A DNA stretch of 64,000 nucleotides from DATFVA01 sp963747755 (GCA_963747755.1 CAVVGK010000018.1:310001-374000), one strand, 5' to 3'; shown: positions 1 to 9,735, counted from the first letter of the stretch. Notes: a model not told the origin generated them from the letters alone. Translations and numbers: made by a program.

Positions 1-1
1 A

Positions 2-25
2 TTAAATTTTTATAATCGTAAATAA
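2..25 (+). CDS. mreC: Possible 3' end of mreC (partial)
   Basis: The frame beginning at base 2 stays open for seven codons and ends in TAA at 23-25, overlapping the mreD ATG by one base. mreC normally sits directly upstream of mreD in mre-mrd operons, so the position fits. The visible residues are far too few to identify the protein on their own; the call rests on context only. Confidence 0.4.
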   Translation, partial: LNFYNRK

Positions 26-513
26 TGCGGTCTCATTACATATTTTCCATCCTCCTTTTCTTCCCGCTGCTGGTAATTCAAACCACAGTAATACCGCTTG
101 TTTCAATTAATGGAGTCGTACCTGATCTTATTTTAATTCTTCTCGTTTTCTATTCAGTTCGGTACGGACAGGTTTATGGAACAATTCTGGGATTTGTTTA
201 TGGTTTTCTTTTTGACCTGATTACGGGTAGTTTACTCGGCAGTGCAATGTTGTCTAAGACCATTGCGGGTTTTGTAGCAGGTTATTTCTCAAATGACAAT
301 AAAAGAGAAGCCTATCTTAAATCCTATATTTTCTCCTTGATAGTTCTTCTCTGTACCCTGATTGACACAATTGTTTATTCATTTTTCTCAACTATTGACT
401 TGAGTAAGAGCATCCTTGTATTGTTTTTTGAGCAGGCTATGCTGCCTGCACTTTATACAGCTGTCATCAGTATAATCGTATCAATTTTTTATCCTAAGAG
501 GAGTTTGAGTTAG
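25..513 (+). CDS. mreD: Rod shape-determining protein MreD
   Basis: A 162-residue, very hydrophobic inner-membrane protein with about five membrane segments. Early residues (VVPDLILILLVFYSVRYG) and the following GFVYGFLFDLITGSLLG stretch are typical of MreD. MreD is part of the membrane complex linking MreB filaments to peptidoglycan elongation through PBP2 and RodA. It is followed after one base by mrdA and then rodA, the standard mreD-mrdA-rodA order, so all three are probably one transcript. Length is normal for the family (about 160-170). Confidence 0.88.
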   Translation: MRSHYIFSILLFFPLLVIQTTVIPLVSINGVVPDLILILLVFYSVRYGQVYGTILGFVYGFLFDLITGSLLGSAMLSKTIAGFVAGYFSNDNKREAYLKSYIFSLIVLLCTLIDTIVYSFFSTIDLSKSILVLFFEQAMLPALYTAVISIIVSIFYPKRSLS

Positions 514-514
514 T

Positions 515-2338
515 TTGAGATCTTCCAGCTTTGGTTCGCTGCAGAGAAAATCCATTACCTTCTTCATCATTGCTGCTTCCTTCGCTCTACTGGCATTCCG
601 GCTTTTCCAGATGCAGATTATTAACCATGAAGAATATGATGAAAAATCTGCAAGCAATAGTATAAAAGCAATTGAACAGACCCCGCTAAGAGGGATTTTT
701 CTGGACAGAAACGGGGAGGTAGTCGTAAGCAACCTGCCTGCTTATACTCTCAGGATTACACCGGCAGAATATGACCGCAAATTAAATAGACTTCTCGAAA
801 ATGTGCTTGACGTAGATTCAGGCTATATTAATAAAATACTGCATAATAACAGGATATATTCGCGCTATATGCCTGTAAGGATAAAAAGAGGGATCGACTT
901 CAAAACGGTATCGTGGCTTGAAGAAAATTCCGAGTTTCTCCCGGGGGTCGATTATATCGTAGAAATGCAGCGTGGTTATCCAGCTGGAGTTATGGGCTCG
1001 CATATGTTTGGATATACAAAGGAAATTTCTCCTAAACAACTGGAAAAAGAAAATGATTATTATGACCCGGGTGATTATGTGGGAAACAACGGACTTGAAA
1101 AAACTTATGAAAAGTACCTGAGAGGTCAGAAAGGTTACAATTATGTCCTGGTTGATTCACGTAGAAAAGAGATAGGACCTTTCAAGAACGGAACTTCGGA
1201 TGTTCAATCAATAAAGGGAGATGATCTTGTCCTTTCGATAGATGCAGATGTTCAGAAAGCCGGGGAGGAGGCATTTAAAGGATACCGTGGAGCATTTGTC
1301 GCTATTGAACCCAAGACAGGTGAAGTGCTTGGACTGGGAAGTTTTCCTGATTATGATCTGAATGAATTTTCTTATGTAACTTCCAGGGAGTTTTTGAATA
1401 AACTTTATACCGATAAAGATAAGCCGTTATTTAACAGAGCCACTATGTCAATGAAGCCTCCGGGATCAACTTTTAAGATAATGGAGGCTATGGCTGCACT
1501 TGATCTTGGAGTGATAAATATAAACAGCACATTTTACTGCGGCGGAGGTTTTACTTTCGGAAGGTACTTTAAGTGCGATGGTGTGCATGGCAGCCTTAAT
1601 GTTATTCACGCGATAGAAAAATCATGCAACACATTCTTCTATAATCTGATATATAAAATAGGTATTGGAAACTGGCATACTTATGCATTAAAATTCGGAT
1701 TCGCTCAGAAAACAGGCATCGACATAGGTGAGGAGGCAAAAGGTTTTATTCCGAGCGAGGGTTATTATGAGAAAATATACGGACCGAACTGGCCAAGAAG
1801 CATCATGGCAAGCCTTGGAATAGGCCAGGGAGAAGTAAGCATAACACCTATACAACTTGCGAAGTATGTGTCAATTATAGCTAATGACGGAGTAACTTAC
1901 ATCCCGCATATTGTAAAGGGTTACCTGGATAATAAGACAAAAGATTTCATACCATTCAAATTTGATAAAATTGATGTTGGCATAAAGAAGCAGGTTTTTG
2001 ACCTCGTAAAGCAGGGAATGTTCCTGGTAGTTAATGGTTCAGGAACTGCAGTACGAATAAAATCTAAAGAAATACAGATTGCCGGTAAAACCGGAACTGC
2101 ACAGAATCCTCATGGTAAAGATCATGCTTTATTTATCGGTTTTGCACCCTTCGACAATCCACAGATAGCAGTTGCCGTTGTCGTTGAAAATGTCGGGTTC
2201 GGAGCAACCTATGCAGCACCGATCGCGAAAAAACTAATCGAAGCATACCTGTTAAAAGATAAAATTAAAAAAGATGAAATTAATAAATATGAACAGAAAC
2301 TGCAGCAGAATATTATAGGGGCATCAATTGCAAATTGA
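515..2338 (+). CDS. mrdA: Penicillin-binding protein 2 (peptidoglycan transpeptidase)
   Basis: A 607-residue class B penicillin-binding protein that cross-links peptidoglycan during side-wall elongation. One N-terminal membrane anchor (about residues 15-35) is followed by a PBP dimerisation domain and the transpeptidase domain. The three active-site motifs are present: STFK with nucleophile S318, SCN at 370-372, and KTG at 525-527. The start is TTG at 515, with an AGGAG about 13 bases upstream and one base after the mreD stop. The 3' end overlaps rodA by 11 bases, suggesting translational coupling. Confidence 0.93.
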   Translation: MRSSSFGSLQRKSITFFIIAASFALLAFRLFQMQIINHEEYDEKSASNSIKAIEQTPLRGIFLDRNGEVVVSNLPAYTLRITPAEYDRKLNRLLENVLDVDSGYINKILHNNRIYSRYMPVRIKRGIDFKTVSWLEENSEFLPGVDYIVEMQRGYPAGVMGSHMFGYTKEISPKQLEKENDYYDPGDYVGNNGLEKTYEKYLRGQKGYNYVLVDSRRKEIGPFKNGTSDVQSIKGDDLVLSIDADVQKAGEEAFKGYRGAFVAIEPKTGEVLGLGSFPDYDLNEFSYVTSREFLNKLYTDKDKPLFNRATMSMKPPGSTFKIMEAMAALDLGVININSTFYCGGGFTFGRYFKCDGVHGSLNVIHAIEKSCNTFFYNLIYKIGIGNWHTYALKFGFAQKTGIDIGEEAKGFIPSEGYYEKIYGPNWPRSIMASLGIGQGEVSITPIQLAKYVSIIANDGVTYIPHIVKGYLDNKTKDFIPFKFDKIDVGIKKQVFDLVKQGMFLVVNGSGTAVRIKSKEIQIAGKTGTAQNPHGKDHALFIGFAPFDNPQIAVAVVVENVGFGATYAAPIAKKLIEAYLLKDKIKKDEINKYEQKLQQNIIGASIAN

Positions 2339-3556
2339 TTATAAACTTCAGGATAAGTTTGAATTCGGAATTTTCATTCCATGTCTTCTGCTGTTTGGAA
2401 TTGGATTGGCAGCTATTTACAGTTCAACCGTTCATCACCCCACGGCTTCCGGAAATTTTGATAAACAGGTTATATGGGGTATAGCCGCTTTTATTATATT
2501 TTTTATTACTTATTCGATACCTGTCAGTTCTTTCCGGATGATGGCTATTCCATTATATCTTCTCTCACTTGGATTATTAATGGCTGTTCTTGTAATGGGA
2601 CGTCAAATATCAGGCGCAAAAAGCTGGCTTGACCTAGGAAGTATAGGATTTCAGCCCTCAGAGATGGCAAAGATAGGGACCATTCTTGTTATTGCATCCT
2701 ATCTTAGTCGTAACAATACAGATATTGAGTCTTTTAAAGATATTGTTTTTACTCTCATAATAGGATTGATACCTGTCGGGTTAATTCTGCTTGAACCTGA
2801 TATGGGTACTGCGCTCGTGTTTATCGGTATAATTCTCACTATGATTTTCTGGAAGGGAATTAGTCTTTTTGGCCTGTTCATAGTACTTAGTCCGGGTTTT
2901 GTAGCATTATCCTCTCTCTTTGGAGTATATTATTTCGTTGCCTCGCTGATTCTGGTTTCGGTTGCGCTATTGATGTTTAAAAAGATATCTTCTTCAGCGG
3001 ATCGATCTTCGCTCTTAACCTTGGTGCAGGCTTTTTCGCAGATTACGTATATAATGTTCTTAGTCCTCATCAGCAGAATCGCATAAAATCGTTCATCGAT
3101 CCTATGGCAGATCCTCTCGGTGCAGGTTATAATGCAATCCAGGCGAGGGTTGCCATTGGTTCAGGCGGATTTTGGGGAAAGGGTTTTCTTGCGGGCAACC
3201 AGACCCAGCTGCAGTTTATACCTGAACAGTGGACAGATTTTATTTATTGCGTCATAGGGGAGGAACTTGGTTTTATAGGCAGTTTTATTACTTTAATACT
3301 TTTCCTGGTATTGTTTATCAAGATACTTAAAATAGCATCCTCTTCTAAGGATGAATTCTTAAGTCTGGTTACAATTGGAATACTGGCGGTCTATTTTGTT
3401 CATCTGATGGTGAATATAGGAATGACAGTTGGAATTATGCCGGTGATAGGAATACCCCTGCCCTTTGTTAGTTACGGAGGCAGTTCATTAATGGTAAATA
3501 TGTTTATGCTTGGTATAGTGGCTAATGTATACCGTACCCGTAAAAACTATACATAA
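2328..3556 (+). CDS. rodA: Peptidoglycan glycosyltransferase RodA, frameshifted in this sequence
   Basis: SEDS-family glycan polymerase that partners PBP2. The reading frame is open from TTG 2328 to 3086; the rest is one frame away, ending at 3556. The two parts join naturally near the run of five A at 2979-2983: restoring one A gives continuous RodA sequence (FKKDIFFSGSIFALNLGAG, then SPHQQNRIKSFIDP, DPLGAGYNA, PEQWTDFIY and the C-terminal GIPLPFVSYGGSS motif). The repaired product is about 409 residues, normal for RodA, with about ten membrane segments. Because RodA is normally important and everything else is intact, a one-base sequencing error is as likely as a true mutation. Confidence 0.88.
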
Positions 3557-3569
3557 ATAAGGAGGATTA

Positions 3570-4106
3570 TTGATATTATCCGACAGGCAGATACTAGAAG
3601 AAATTAAACAGGGAAACATCGTTATTGAACCATTCGACCGAGAAAACCTGGGAAGCAACAGCTATGACGTGCATCTTGGAAAGTGGCTTGCCGTTTATGA
3701 AAGCGAAATCCTTGATGCAAAACTCCATAATAAAATCAAACAGTTTGAAATGCCTGAAAACGGTTTTATTCTTCTGCCATCCAAATTATATCTAGGTGTC
3801 ACCGAAGAATATACAGAAACCAGGAAATATGTTCCCTTTGTTGAAGGTAAATCAAGTGTCGGCAGACTCGGGATCGACATCCATTCTACAGCAGGGAAGG
3901 GAGATGCAGGTTTCTGCAATACATGGACTCTGGAAATATCTGTCAAGCAGCCTGTCAGGATCTATGCTGGGATGCCGATCGGACAGATCATATATTTTGA
4001 AATGAAGGGTGAAGTTGAAATTCCGTATAACCTAAAAAAGAACGCAAAATATAATGAACGAACTGAATTCCCGGTTGAATCAATGATGTATAAAAATTTC
4101 AAATAA
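3570..4106 (+). CDS. dcd: dCTP deaminase
   Basis: A 178-residue trimeric dUTPase-fold enzyme that deaminates dCTP to dUTP for thymidylate supply. The signature GKSSVGRLGIDIHSTAG followed by GDAGF and a WTLEI strand matches the dcd variant common in Bacteroidota. Start is TTG 3570 with a strong AAGGAGG at 3559-3565. It sits 13 bases after rodA and one base before pyrF, so it is probably co-transcribed with pyrimidine synthesis. Slightly shorter than the E. coli enzyme (193). Whether it also hydrolyses dUTP (bifunctional DCD-DUT) cannot be told from motifs alone. Confidence 0.88.
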   Translation: MILSDRQILEEIKQGNIVIEPFDRENLGSNSYDVHLGKWLAVYESEILDAKLHNKIKQFEMPENGFILLPSKLYLGVTEEYTETRKYVPFVEGKSSVGRLGIDIHSTAGKGDAGFCNTWTLEISVKQPVRIYAGMPIGQIIYFEMKGEVEIPYNLKKNAKYNERTEFPVESMMYKNFK

Positions 4107-4107
4107 T

Positions 4108-4920
4108 ATGAACGCACTGGAAAAACTTAATAGTAAAAATTCTGAAGGAAAATTTATCTGCGTCGGTCTGGATACAGATTTTAATAAAATACCTACGCAA
4201 TATAAAGAGTCAACCAACCCTCTGTTTGAATTTAACAGGGAAATAATCGAAAACACTTCACATTCAGCAGCTGCATACAAACTAAATTTTGCTTTTTATG
4301 AAAATTCGGGACCCAAGGGTTTCGAAGAATTAAAAAAAACCATAGAAATAATTCCTGGTGACATACTAATAATCGGCGATGCTAAAAGGGGAGACATTGG
4401 AAATACTGCCCGGATGTACGCGGATTCGATTTTTAATTATTTCGGCTGTGATGCTTCAACCATCAATCCCTATATGGGTGATGATTCGGTACGGCCTTTT
4501 CTTGAGTTTGAAAATAAGTTGAACTTTATACTTACTTTAACATCAAATCCTAGTTCAGTCGATTTTGAAAAATTAAAAATTGAAAATGGAGGTTACCTGT
4601 ATCAGCAGGTAATTAAAAAAATAGCGGTCTGGAATAATAATAAAAACTGCGGAATTGTATTCGGAGCTACACATCCGGAAGAATTAAATAACAATATTGA
4701 ACTAATAGGCGCTCTGCCCGTACTTCTTCCCGGGGTGGGTGCGCAGGGAGGCAGTCTTGAGGATACATTGCATGTTTTTTCTAAAGCTAATAGACTTAAT
4801 TTTCTTATTAATGTAAGCAGAGGAATTATTTATAAAAGCAGCGGGGAGGATTTTGCTAGTGCCGCTGCTGAAGAATTAAACATTTTAAATACAAAAGTTA
4901 AAAAAGAACTCAATATGTGA
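4108..4920 (+). CDS. pyrF: Orotidine 5'-phosphate decarboxylase (long form)
   Basis: A 270-residue decarboxylase making UMP from OMP, the last step of de novo pyrimidine synthesis. The catalytic loop GDAKRGDIGNTA places the catalytic lysine at K93 with the paired aspartates D91 and D96. The early CVGLDTD motif and the late LLPGVGAQGG phosphate-binding loop are also visible. This is the longer PyrF subtype found in Actinobacteria, Myxococcus and many Bacteroidota. It starts one base after dcd and its stop overlaps the GTG of the next gene. Confidence 0.92.
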   Translation: MNALEKLNSKNSEGKFICVGLDTDFNKIPTQYKESTNPLFEFNREIIENTSHSAAAYKLNFAFYENSGPKGFEELKKTIEIIPGDILIIGDAKRGDIGNTARMYADSIFNYFGCDASTINPYMGDDSVRPFLEFENKLNFILTLTSNPSSVDFEKLKIENGGYLYQQVIKKIAVWNNNKNCGIVFGATHPEELNNNIELIGALPVLLPGVGAQGGSLEDTLHVFSKANRLNFLINVSRGIIYKSSGEDFASAAAEELNILNTKVKKELNM

Positions 4921-5405
4921 AGAAATTCCTGTTCGTAATTTTACTCTTAATTTTAATATTAGTATGTTTTCTAAACATTAAACAATCCTCTTGGACAAAA
5001 GAGGGAGAAATGCAGGAATCTGCTGTACAAAAACCTCCGGAATCAAATATTGGGGAGTCCGGTAAACAGGATTATCAAACTCCCGACATCTATGAGATCA
5101 GTTCGTTAAGGATTGATTCGAAGCTGCCTGATCTAAAGATCAGTAATCTTCAGGATACAATTCATACTGATTCATCTGCCATACAGATTTCAGTAACGGT
5201 ACCCCAAAAAATTTCCGGTGCAGACATTTTTCTTTTTAATAATGATAAGAAGAAAGATATGTATTACCAGGTAAGTGGAGGCAATTATATCTTCAGGAAT
5301 ATTTTCCTTGATGATTCAATTAATAACCTGGTGTTTCTATATCGTCTGGGGAGCAGGAGATCCCTACCCGCAAAACTTGTGGTAATAAAAGAACCCGGCA
5401 GGTAG
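4917..5405 (+). CDS. Membrane-anchored protein of unknown function
   Basis: 162 residues starting at GTG 4917, overlapping the pyrF stop by three bases. An N-terminal hydrophobic segment (about residues 4-22) would act as signal anchor. It is followed by a polar, low-complexity linker and a C-terminal region rich in beta-strand residues (about 75-155), which could be a small Ig-like or fibronectin-like domain. No catalytic motif is visible. It lies between pyrF and a DUF2851 gene with only three bases to the next start, so it is part of the same operon. I do not recognise the family. Confidence 0.65.
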   Translation: MKKFLFVILLLILILVCFLNIKQSSWTKEGEMQESAVQKPPESNIGESGKQDYQTPDIYEISSLRIDSKLPDLKISNLQDTIHTDSSAIQISVTVPQKISGADIFLFNNDKKKDMYYQVSGGNYIFRNIFLDDSINNLVFLYRLGSRRSLPAKLVVIKEPGR

Positions 5406-5408
5406 AGT

Positions 5409-6887
5409 ATGAAACAAGACAAAATGCTTGAAAAATTTCTTTATGAAATTTGGAAAAAGCAGGATTTCATTAAAGATCTTGAAATAAGCGACGGACAGAT
5501 AATAAAAATTATCGATCCCGGAACGGAAAACAAAGAAACAGGCGGTCCCGACTTCAAGCACGCCCGAATACAGATCGGCAACCTCACCTATTCCGGTGAT
5601 ATTGAAATTGACGGAGTCCATTCCGATTGGAAAGCACACGGCCATTATCTCAACAAAAAGTATAACAGTGTTATCCTCCATGTAGTTTTTAATAATTCCA
5701 GAAAAGATTCCTTCGTATATACGCAGGATGGTAGGAAAGTGCAGTCATTTTCGCTGGAACCCTTTCTCAACAGCAGTATCCGAACAAAAATTCAGGATGC
5801 GATTCTTGCAGAAAGATCCGGAAGAATAAACAAAATGCCCTGTGCGGAAGTGAATTCTGAATTGACTGAAAAAGAAAAACTGGATTTCGTTTATGAACTC
5901 GGAATTGGCAGATTCAAGCAGAAATGTGAAAGAGTCGTCAGCAGACTTAAAGAACTAGTTTACTTAAAAGAGATCAACTTGAAGGAACCGGTTGTTCATT
6001 ATGAACCGGATGATAATTTTTATAAGAGAGAATTTACCTCTGGAGATTTCAGTGATCCCTTTTTATGGGAACAAATGATTTATGAAGCAATGTATGAAGC
6101 TTTGGGTTTTTCTAAGAACAAAGATATCATGCACAGACTAGCGTCCAGTGTTGAATTAAATTTCCTTAAGAAATTTGCAAAAGACCAAAAGTTCCTTCTG
6201 ATCCTTGAGTCAATATTCTTTAATATAAGCGGTTTAATCCCTCCAGTTGAAAAAATTCCAGATGAGGAAACTTCAGAATATGTGAGAAAGCTTGTCGAAA
6301 TATGGTCTGAACACAAAAATGAATATGAGGGAAGGTTGTTTCACCAGACGCAGTGGAATTATGCGAAGCTCAGGCCATATAATTTCCCAACCGTAAGAAT
6401 AGCCGGAGGGGTCAGGTTATTGTGCCAGTTAATAAGAGGCAGTCTGGTTCAATCCATAGTAAAAGAATTTGAAAATTTCAAAACTAATAAGGAAATAATA
6501 AGCTCATTGCGAAGCCAGTTTATTGTTAAAGGGGATGGCTTCTGGCATACTCACTATACATTTGACCATCAAACTGATATCAGAATTAATTACTTCGTTG
6601 GCGTTTCCCGAGCAGATGAAATTATTATAAATGTAATTCTGCCGGTATTCTCGGTATATTTTGAAATGTTCAACAGGAAAGACCTGGCGGCAAAAGTTTT
6701 TAAAGTTTATCAAAATTACTACCAGCAGAGTGAAAACGGACTGGTTTTCGAAGTTTCAGAGACATTAAATCTTAATAATGCGTGGAAGAGAAGTGTATTA
6801 TATCAGGGGATGATAGACCTTTTTAGAAATTATTGCAGCAAAGACAACTGCATGGAATGCAGTATCGGAAAAAAAGTCTTCGGCTAA
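5409..6887 (+). CDS. DUF2851 family protein
   Basis: 492 residues with the features of the Bacteroidota/Chlorobi DUF2851 family: an N-terminal FLYEIWKKQDF segment, the DGQIIKIIDPGTENKETGGPDF motif region, GDIEIDGVHSDWKAHGH, then YNSVILHVVF, and a C-terminal cysteine motif around CSKDNCMECSIG. The conserved acidic and histidine residues near residues 25-80 look nuclease-like to me, but this is inference; the family has no settled function. It ends the mre-mrd-dcd-pyrF run and converges on the - strand bifunctional nuclease gene. Confidence 0.82.
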   Translation: MKQDKMLEKFLYEIWKKQDFIKDLEISDGQIIKIIDPGTENKETGGPDFKHARIQIGNLTYSGDIEIDGVHSDWKAHGHYLNKKYNSVILHVVFNNSRKDSFVYTQDGRKVQSFSLEPFLNSSIRTKIQDAILAERSGRINKMPCAEVNSELTEKEKLDFVYELGIGRFKQKCERVVSRLKELVYLKEINLKEPVVHYEPDDNFYKREFTSGDFSDPFLWEQMIYEAMYEALGFSKNKDIMHRLASSVELNFLKKFAKDQKFLLILESIFFNISGLIPPVEKIPDEETSEYVRKLVEIWSEHKNEYEGRLFHQTQWNYAKLRPYNFPTVRIAGGVRLLCQLIRGSLVQSIVKEFENFKTNKEIISSLRSQFIVKGDGFWHTHYTFDHQTDIRINYFVGVSRADEIIINVILPVFSVYFEMFNRKDLAAKVFKVYQNYYQQSENGLVFEVSETLNLNNAWKRSVLYQGMIDLFRNYCSKDNCMECSIGKKVFG

Positions 6888-6947
6888 ATTAAATTATCAA
6901 TCCTCATTCTGAATTAACCATTCCTGCAGCCGAGGAGATTTTTATCT

Positions 6948-7535
6948 TTAATTATTACCTGTTAATTTCTGAATATCATCGCGAATTTTTGCAGCTCTTT
7001 CGTATTCTTCGGTCTCGATTGCTTTTCTGAGTTTATCCTGCAGAGCTGCAAGCTGGGCTTCCTTGGTTTTAGGAACTTCCTCCTGCTCCCGGGGTTCGCT
7101 TTTCTTCTCCTCTGTTTCAGTTTCCTCGGAAGGTATAAATGCTGCCGCTTCCATAACCGGTTCTGCAACATAAATAGGTGAACGAGCTCTGACTGCAAGC
7201 GCGATAGCGTCGCTCGGTCTTGCATCAACCTCATTGGTCAATCCTGAAACTTCCAGCACTATCTTCGCAAAAAACGTGTTTTCCCTCAGCTCATCGATAA
7301 TTATCTCGATAATTGTGGCTCCAAGGTTATCGATCATATGCTTTAAAAGATCGTGAGTCAAAGGACGTGGAGGTTTTATACCTTCTATCTCAAGCGCGAT
7401 AGCCTGGGCTTCGAAGGCTCCTATTATGATTGGGAGCCTTCTGGCAGCACCAATTTCACGCAGTAAAATAGCATAAGCACCGCCGGTTGACGGACTTGAC
7501 GATAATCCCAATATTTCGCACTGTACCTTTTGCAC
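6948..7535 (-). CDS. Bifunctional nuclease (DUF151) family protein with C-terminal UVR motif
   Basis: 195 residues. The first 130 match the bifunctional nuclease/DUF151 fold: PIIIGAFEAQAIALEIEG, then RPLTHDLLKHMIDNLGA, and RPSDAIALAVR. The last 35 residues form a UVR-type helical hairpin (LRKAIETEEYERAAKIRDDI), the motif by which UvrB and UvrC contact each other. The two parts are joined by an acidic linker. This architecture is common in Bacteroidota. It is the last gene of the etfB-etfA run, 15 bases after etfA. A nuclease role is from family knowledge; no specific substrate is evident. Confidence 0.87.
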   Translation of the reverse strand: MQKVQCEILGLSSSPSTGGAYAILLREIGAARRLPIIIGAFEAQAIALEIEGIKPPRPLTHDLLKHMIDNLGATIIEIIIDELRENTFFAKIVLEVSGLTNEVDARPSDAIALAVRARSPIYVAEPVMEAAAFIPSEETETEEKKSEPREQEEVPKTKEAQLAALQDKLRKAIETEEYERAAKIRDDIQKLTGNN

Positions 7536-7550
7536 TATAACTCCTGATTC

Positions 7551-8522
7551 CTATGATTTTACTTTTTTAATCTCCTCGGTCAGAGCCGGCAGAATCTCAA
7601 ACACATCACCTGCTATTCCGTAATCAGCTACACCAAAAATGGGAGCGTCTTTATCTTTGTTTATTGCTACAATATATTTTGAAGAACTCATTCCTGCAAG
7701 GTGCTGTATTGCACCCGAAATACCGCATGCAACATACAATGAAGGTGAAACTGTCTTTCCTGTCTGGCCAACCTGTTCACGATGATCTCTCCAGCCGGCA
7801 TCTACTACAGCGCGTGAGGCTCCTACCGCAGCACCAAGTACATCTGCAAGCTCTTCAACAAGATGGAAATTCTCCGGAGCTTTTAATCCTCTTCCTCCGG
7901 AAACTATGATATCTGCTTCTGCAACATCAATCTTGCCTTCTGATCTTTTTATTTCAGTTACGCGGGTTTTTAAGTCGGGATTTTCTACAATCCTGATTTC
8001 TACATCTGCTGAACCATTTTCATCTTTTACTTCAGCTTTAAATACATTAGGTCTTAATACAAAAACTTTTACTTCCGTGTTAATCCTGGCGTCAACCAGA
8101 GCTTTACCGGCATATACCGGTCTGGCAGCCGTGATTTCACCCGAAGATGTTTCAAGACTTATACAATCCATCAGACACCCCGCATTAAGTCTTGCACTGA
8201 TATGAGGTGCAAGGTCTTTGCCTAATGCAGTTCCGGAGATCACTATTATTGAAACTCCGTTTTCTTTTGCATAATCACTAATTATGCTTGTGTAAGCTGA
8301 GGTTGAATAATTAGCAAGCTGTTCATGCTTAAAATGGAGCAGCTTTTTAATGCCGTATTTCCCGCATTCAGATATATTTTCGATATCATTGCCTATTACC
8401 ACGGCTTCTGCTTCTAAATTTAATTCACCTGCAAGTCTTGCCGCAGTGCTCACCACTTCGAAAGCAGATCTTTTAAGTTTATTGTCTCTTTGTTCAAGGA
8501 TTGCTAGAATTTTATTTGCCAT
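7551..8522 (-). CDS. etfA: Electron transfer flavoprotein alpha subunit
   Basis: 323 residues, the usual size. It forms a heterodimer with EtfB that carries FAD and AMP and passes electrons from acyl-CoA or other dehydrogenases. The C-terminal FAD domain is recognised by SGGRGLKAPENF, GAAVGASRAVVDAGW, GQTGKTVSPSLYVACGISGAIQHLAGM and the final VADYGIAGDVFEILPALTEEI. It lies 14 bases downstream of etfB, clearly one operon. Confidence 0.94.
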   Translation of the reverse strand: MANKILAILEQRDNKLKRSAFEVVSTAARLAGELNLEAEAVVIGNDIENISECGKYGIKKLLHFKHEQLANYSTSAYTSIISDYAKENGVSIIVISGTALGKDLAPHISARLNAGCLMDCISLETSSGEITAARPVYAGKALVDARINTEVKVFVLRPNVFKAEVKDENGSADVEIRIVENPDLKTRVTEIKRSEGKIDVAEADIIVSGGRGLKAPENFHLVEELADVLGAAVGASRAVVDAGWRDHREQVGQTGKTVSPSLYVACGISGAIQHLAGMSSSKYIVAINKDKDAPIFGVADYGIAGDVFEILPALTEEIKKVKS

Positions 8523-8536
8523 TTTTTGATAGACTC

Positions 8537-9289
8537 CTATATAACTTTTGCTTCTTCTCTTAATAACCTGACTAATTCAGGCACTGCTGATTTATCTGTA
8601 CCGATAATTCTACCCGGTTGCTTTTCGGGGGGTTTTTTCATACTTATTACTTCGGAGAATTGGTTAGCGGATGCAGCCGGTTTTTCCTCAATAGGTTTCT
8701 TCTTTGAAGCCATAATTCCTTTAAGAGAAGCATACCTGGGTTCGTTTAGACCTTTTTGTGCTCCGATGATCACAGGAAGATCAGTAACGACCACCTCCTT
8801 GCCGCCCTCGATCTCTCTTTCAGCTGTAACCTTATTACCTTCGATTTTAAGTGAAACAACGACAGTAATACAGGAGAATCCCGTTAGTTCTGCGGTGAGC
8901 TGAGGTACGGCAGAGTTGTCATAGTCAACAGACTGTTTGCCGCAGAAAACAATTTCGTACCCATTTGTTTTTATCTCCTCTGCAAGGGCTATAGCAATTC
9001 CCATAGAATCTCTTTTATTATCATCCTTAAGCAGTACACCTTTATCAACTCCCATAGCAAGTGCTTTTCTAATTGTTTCTTTATTCGCATCGTTGCCTAC
9101 GCTGAGGGCAGTTACTTCCGAATCTCCTCCTGATTTTTCCTTCAATTTCAAAGCTTCTTCTACGGCAAATTCATCATATGGATTAATAATATAGGTAACT
9201 CCTGAAGGATCTATTGTCTTTTGATCTGCCCCCACTTTAACTTTTGTAGCAGTGTCCGGTACATGACTCACGCATACTGCTATTTTCAT
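8537..9289 (-). CDS. etfB: Electron transfer flavoprotein beta subunit
   Basis: 250 residues. It starts MKIAVCVSHVPDTATKVKV, with the AMP/adenine-nucleotide-binding region around CGKQSVDYDNSAVPQLTAELTG and the recognition loop near EPRYASLKGIMASKKKPIE. The protein is the AMP-binding partner of EtfA. It is the first gene of the - strand operon etfB-etfA-nuclease, with an AGGTTAAATG-type ribosome site before the ATG at 9289, and is divergent from clpS. No dehydrogenase partner gene is adjacent, so the electron donor cannot be assigned. Confidence 0.94.
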   Translation of the reverse strand: MKIAVCVSHVPDTATKVKVGADQKTIDPSGVTYIINPYDEFAVEEALKLKEKSGGDSEVTALSVGNDANKETIRKALAMGVDKGVLLKDDNKRDSMGIAIALAEEIKTNGYEIVFCGKQSVDYDNSAVPQLTAELTGFSCITVVVSLKIEGNKVTAEREIEGGKEVVVTDLPVIIGAQKGLNEPRYASLKGIMASKKKPIEEKPAASANQFSEVISMKKPPEKQPGRIIGTDKSAVPELVRLLREEAKVI

Positions 9290-9444
9290 TTAACCTCCGT
9301 TATTTTAGTTAATTTTAGATTAAAAAATATAAACATACCCTCTTATAAAATCAAACTTAAGAGGTAACGGCTGTCAATAATATTCTAACATAAACCTGTT
9401 ATTTATTCATTTAATTTGTCTCATTTATTTCATAATTTTGAGTA

Positions 9445-9735
9445 ATGGAATTAAAACCTGAAAAACAGACAAGGCTAGATGTTTTAGAGAACGAAGAAGT
9501 CAGTATAGGTATTTCAAGTAAGGTTGTGCTCTATAATGATGACTGGCATACATTTGATGAAGTGATTTTTCAACTTGTTAAAGCACTTGGATGCTCCTAT
9601 GAGAAAGCGAGAGGTTATGCTTTTGAAGTGCATGTCAGAGGTAAAAGCATCGTTTATACAGGAGATATGAAAGCTTGTCTTAAAGTATCGTCAGTTCTTG
9701 AAGAAATAGCCCTCAACACTCAGATTATTACCTGA
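9445..9735 (+). CDS. clpS: ATP-dependent Clp protease adaptor ClpS
   Basis: 96 residues, typical adaptor size. The conserved NDDWHTFDEVIFQL segment, the central helix with YEKARGYAFEVHVRGK and the C-terminal LEEIALNTQI all match ClpS. ClpS binds the N-domain of ClpA/ClpC and delivers N-degron substrates. The VLYNDDWHT loop and the V-HxxG segment include the usual N-degron pocket residues. No clpA or clpC gene is next to it; typA follows 88 bases later on the same strand. Confidence 0.92.
   Translation: MELKPEKQTRLDVLENEEVSIGISSKVVLYNDDWHTFDEVIFQLVKALGCSYEKARGYAFEVHVRGKSIVYTGDMKACLKVSSVLEEIALNTQIIT

Noticed and set aside
2973..2990. Programmed -1 frameshift in rodA
   Set aside because: The TTT AAA AAG context does not have the X-XXY-YYZ phase needed for tandem slippage, and no stimulatory stem or upstream ribosome site is obvious; a homopolymer indel is simpler.
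7664..9194. Several + strand open frames over etfA and etfB
   Set aside because: They lie antisense to clearly conserved genes and have no family features.
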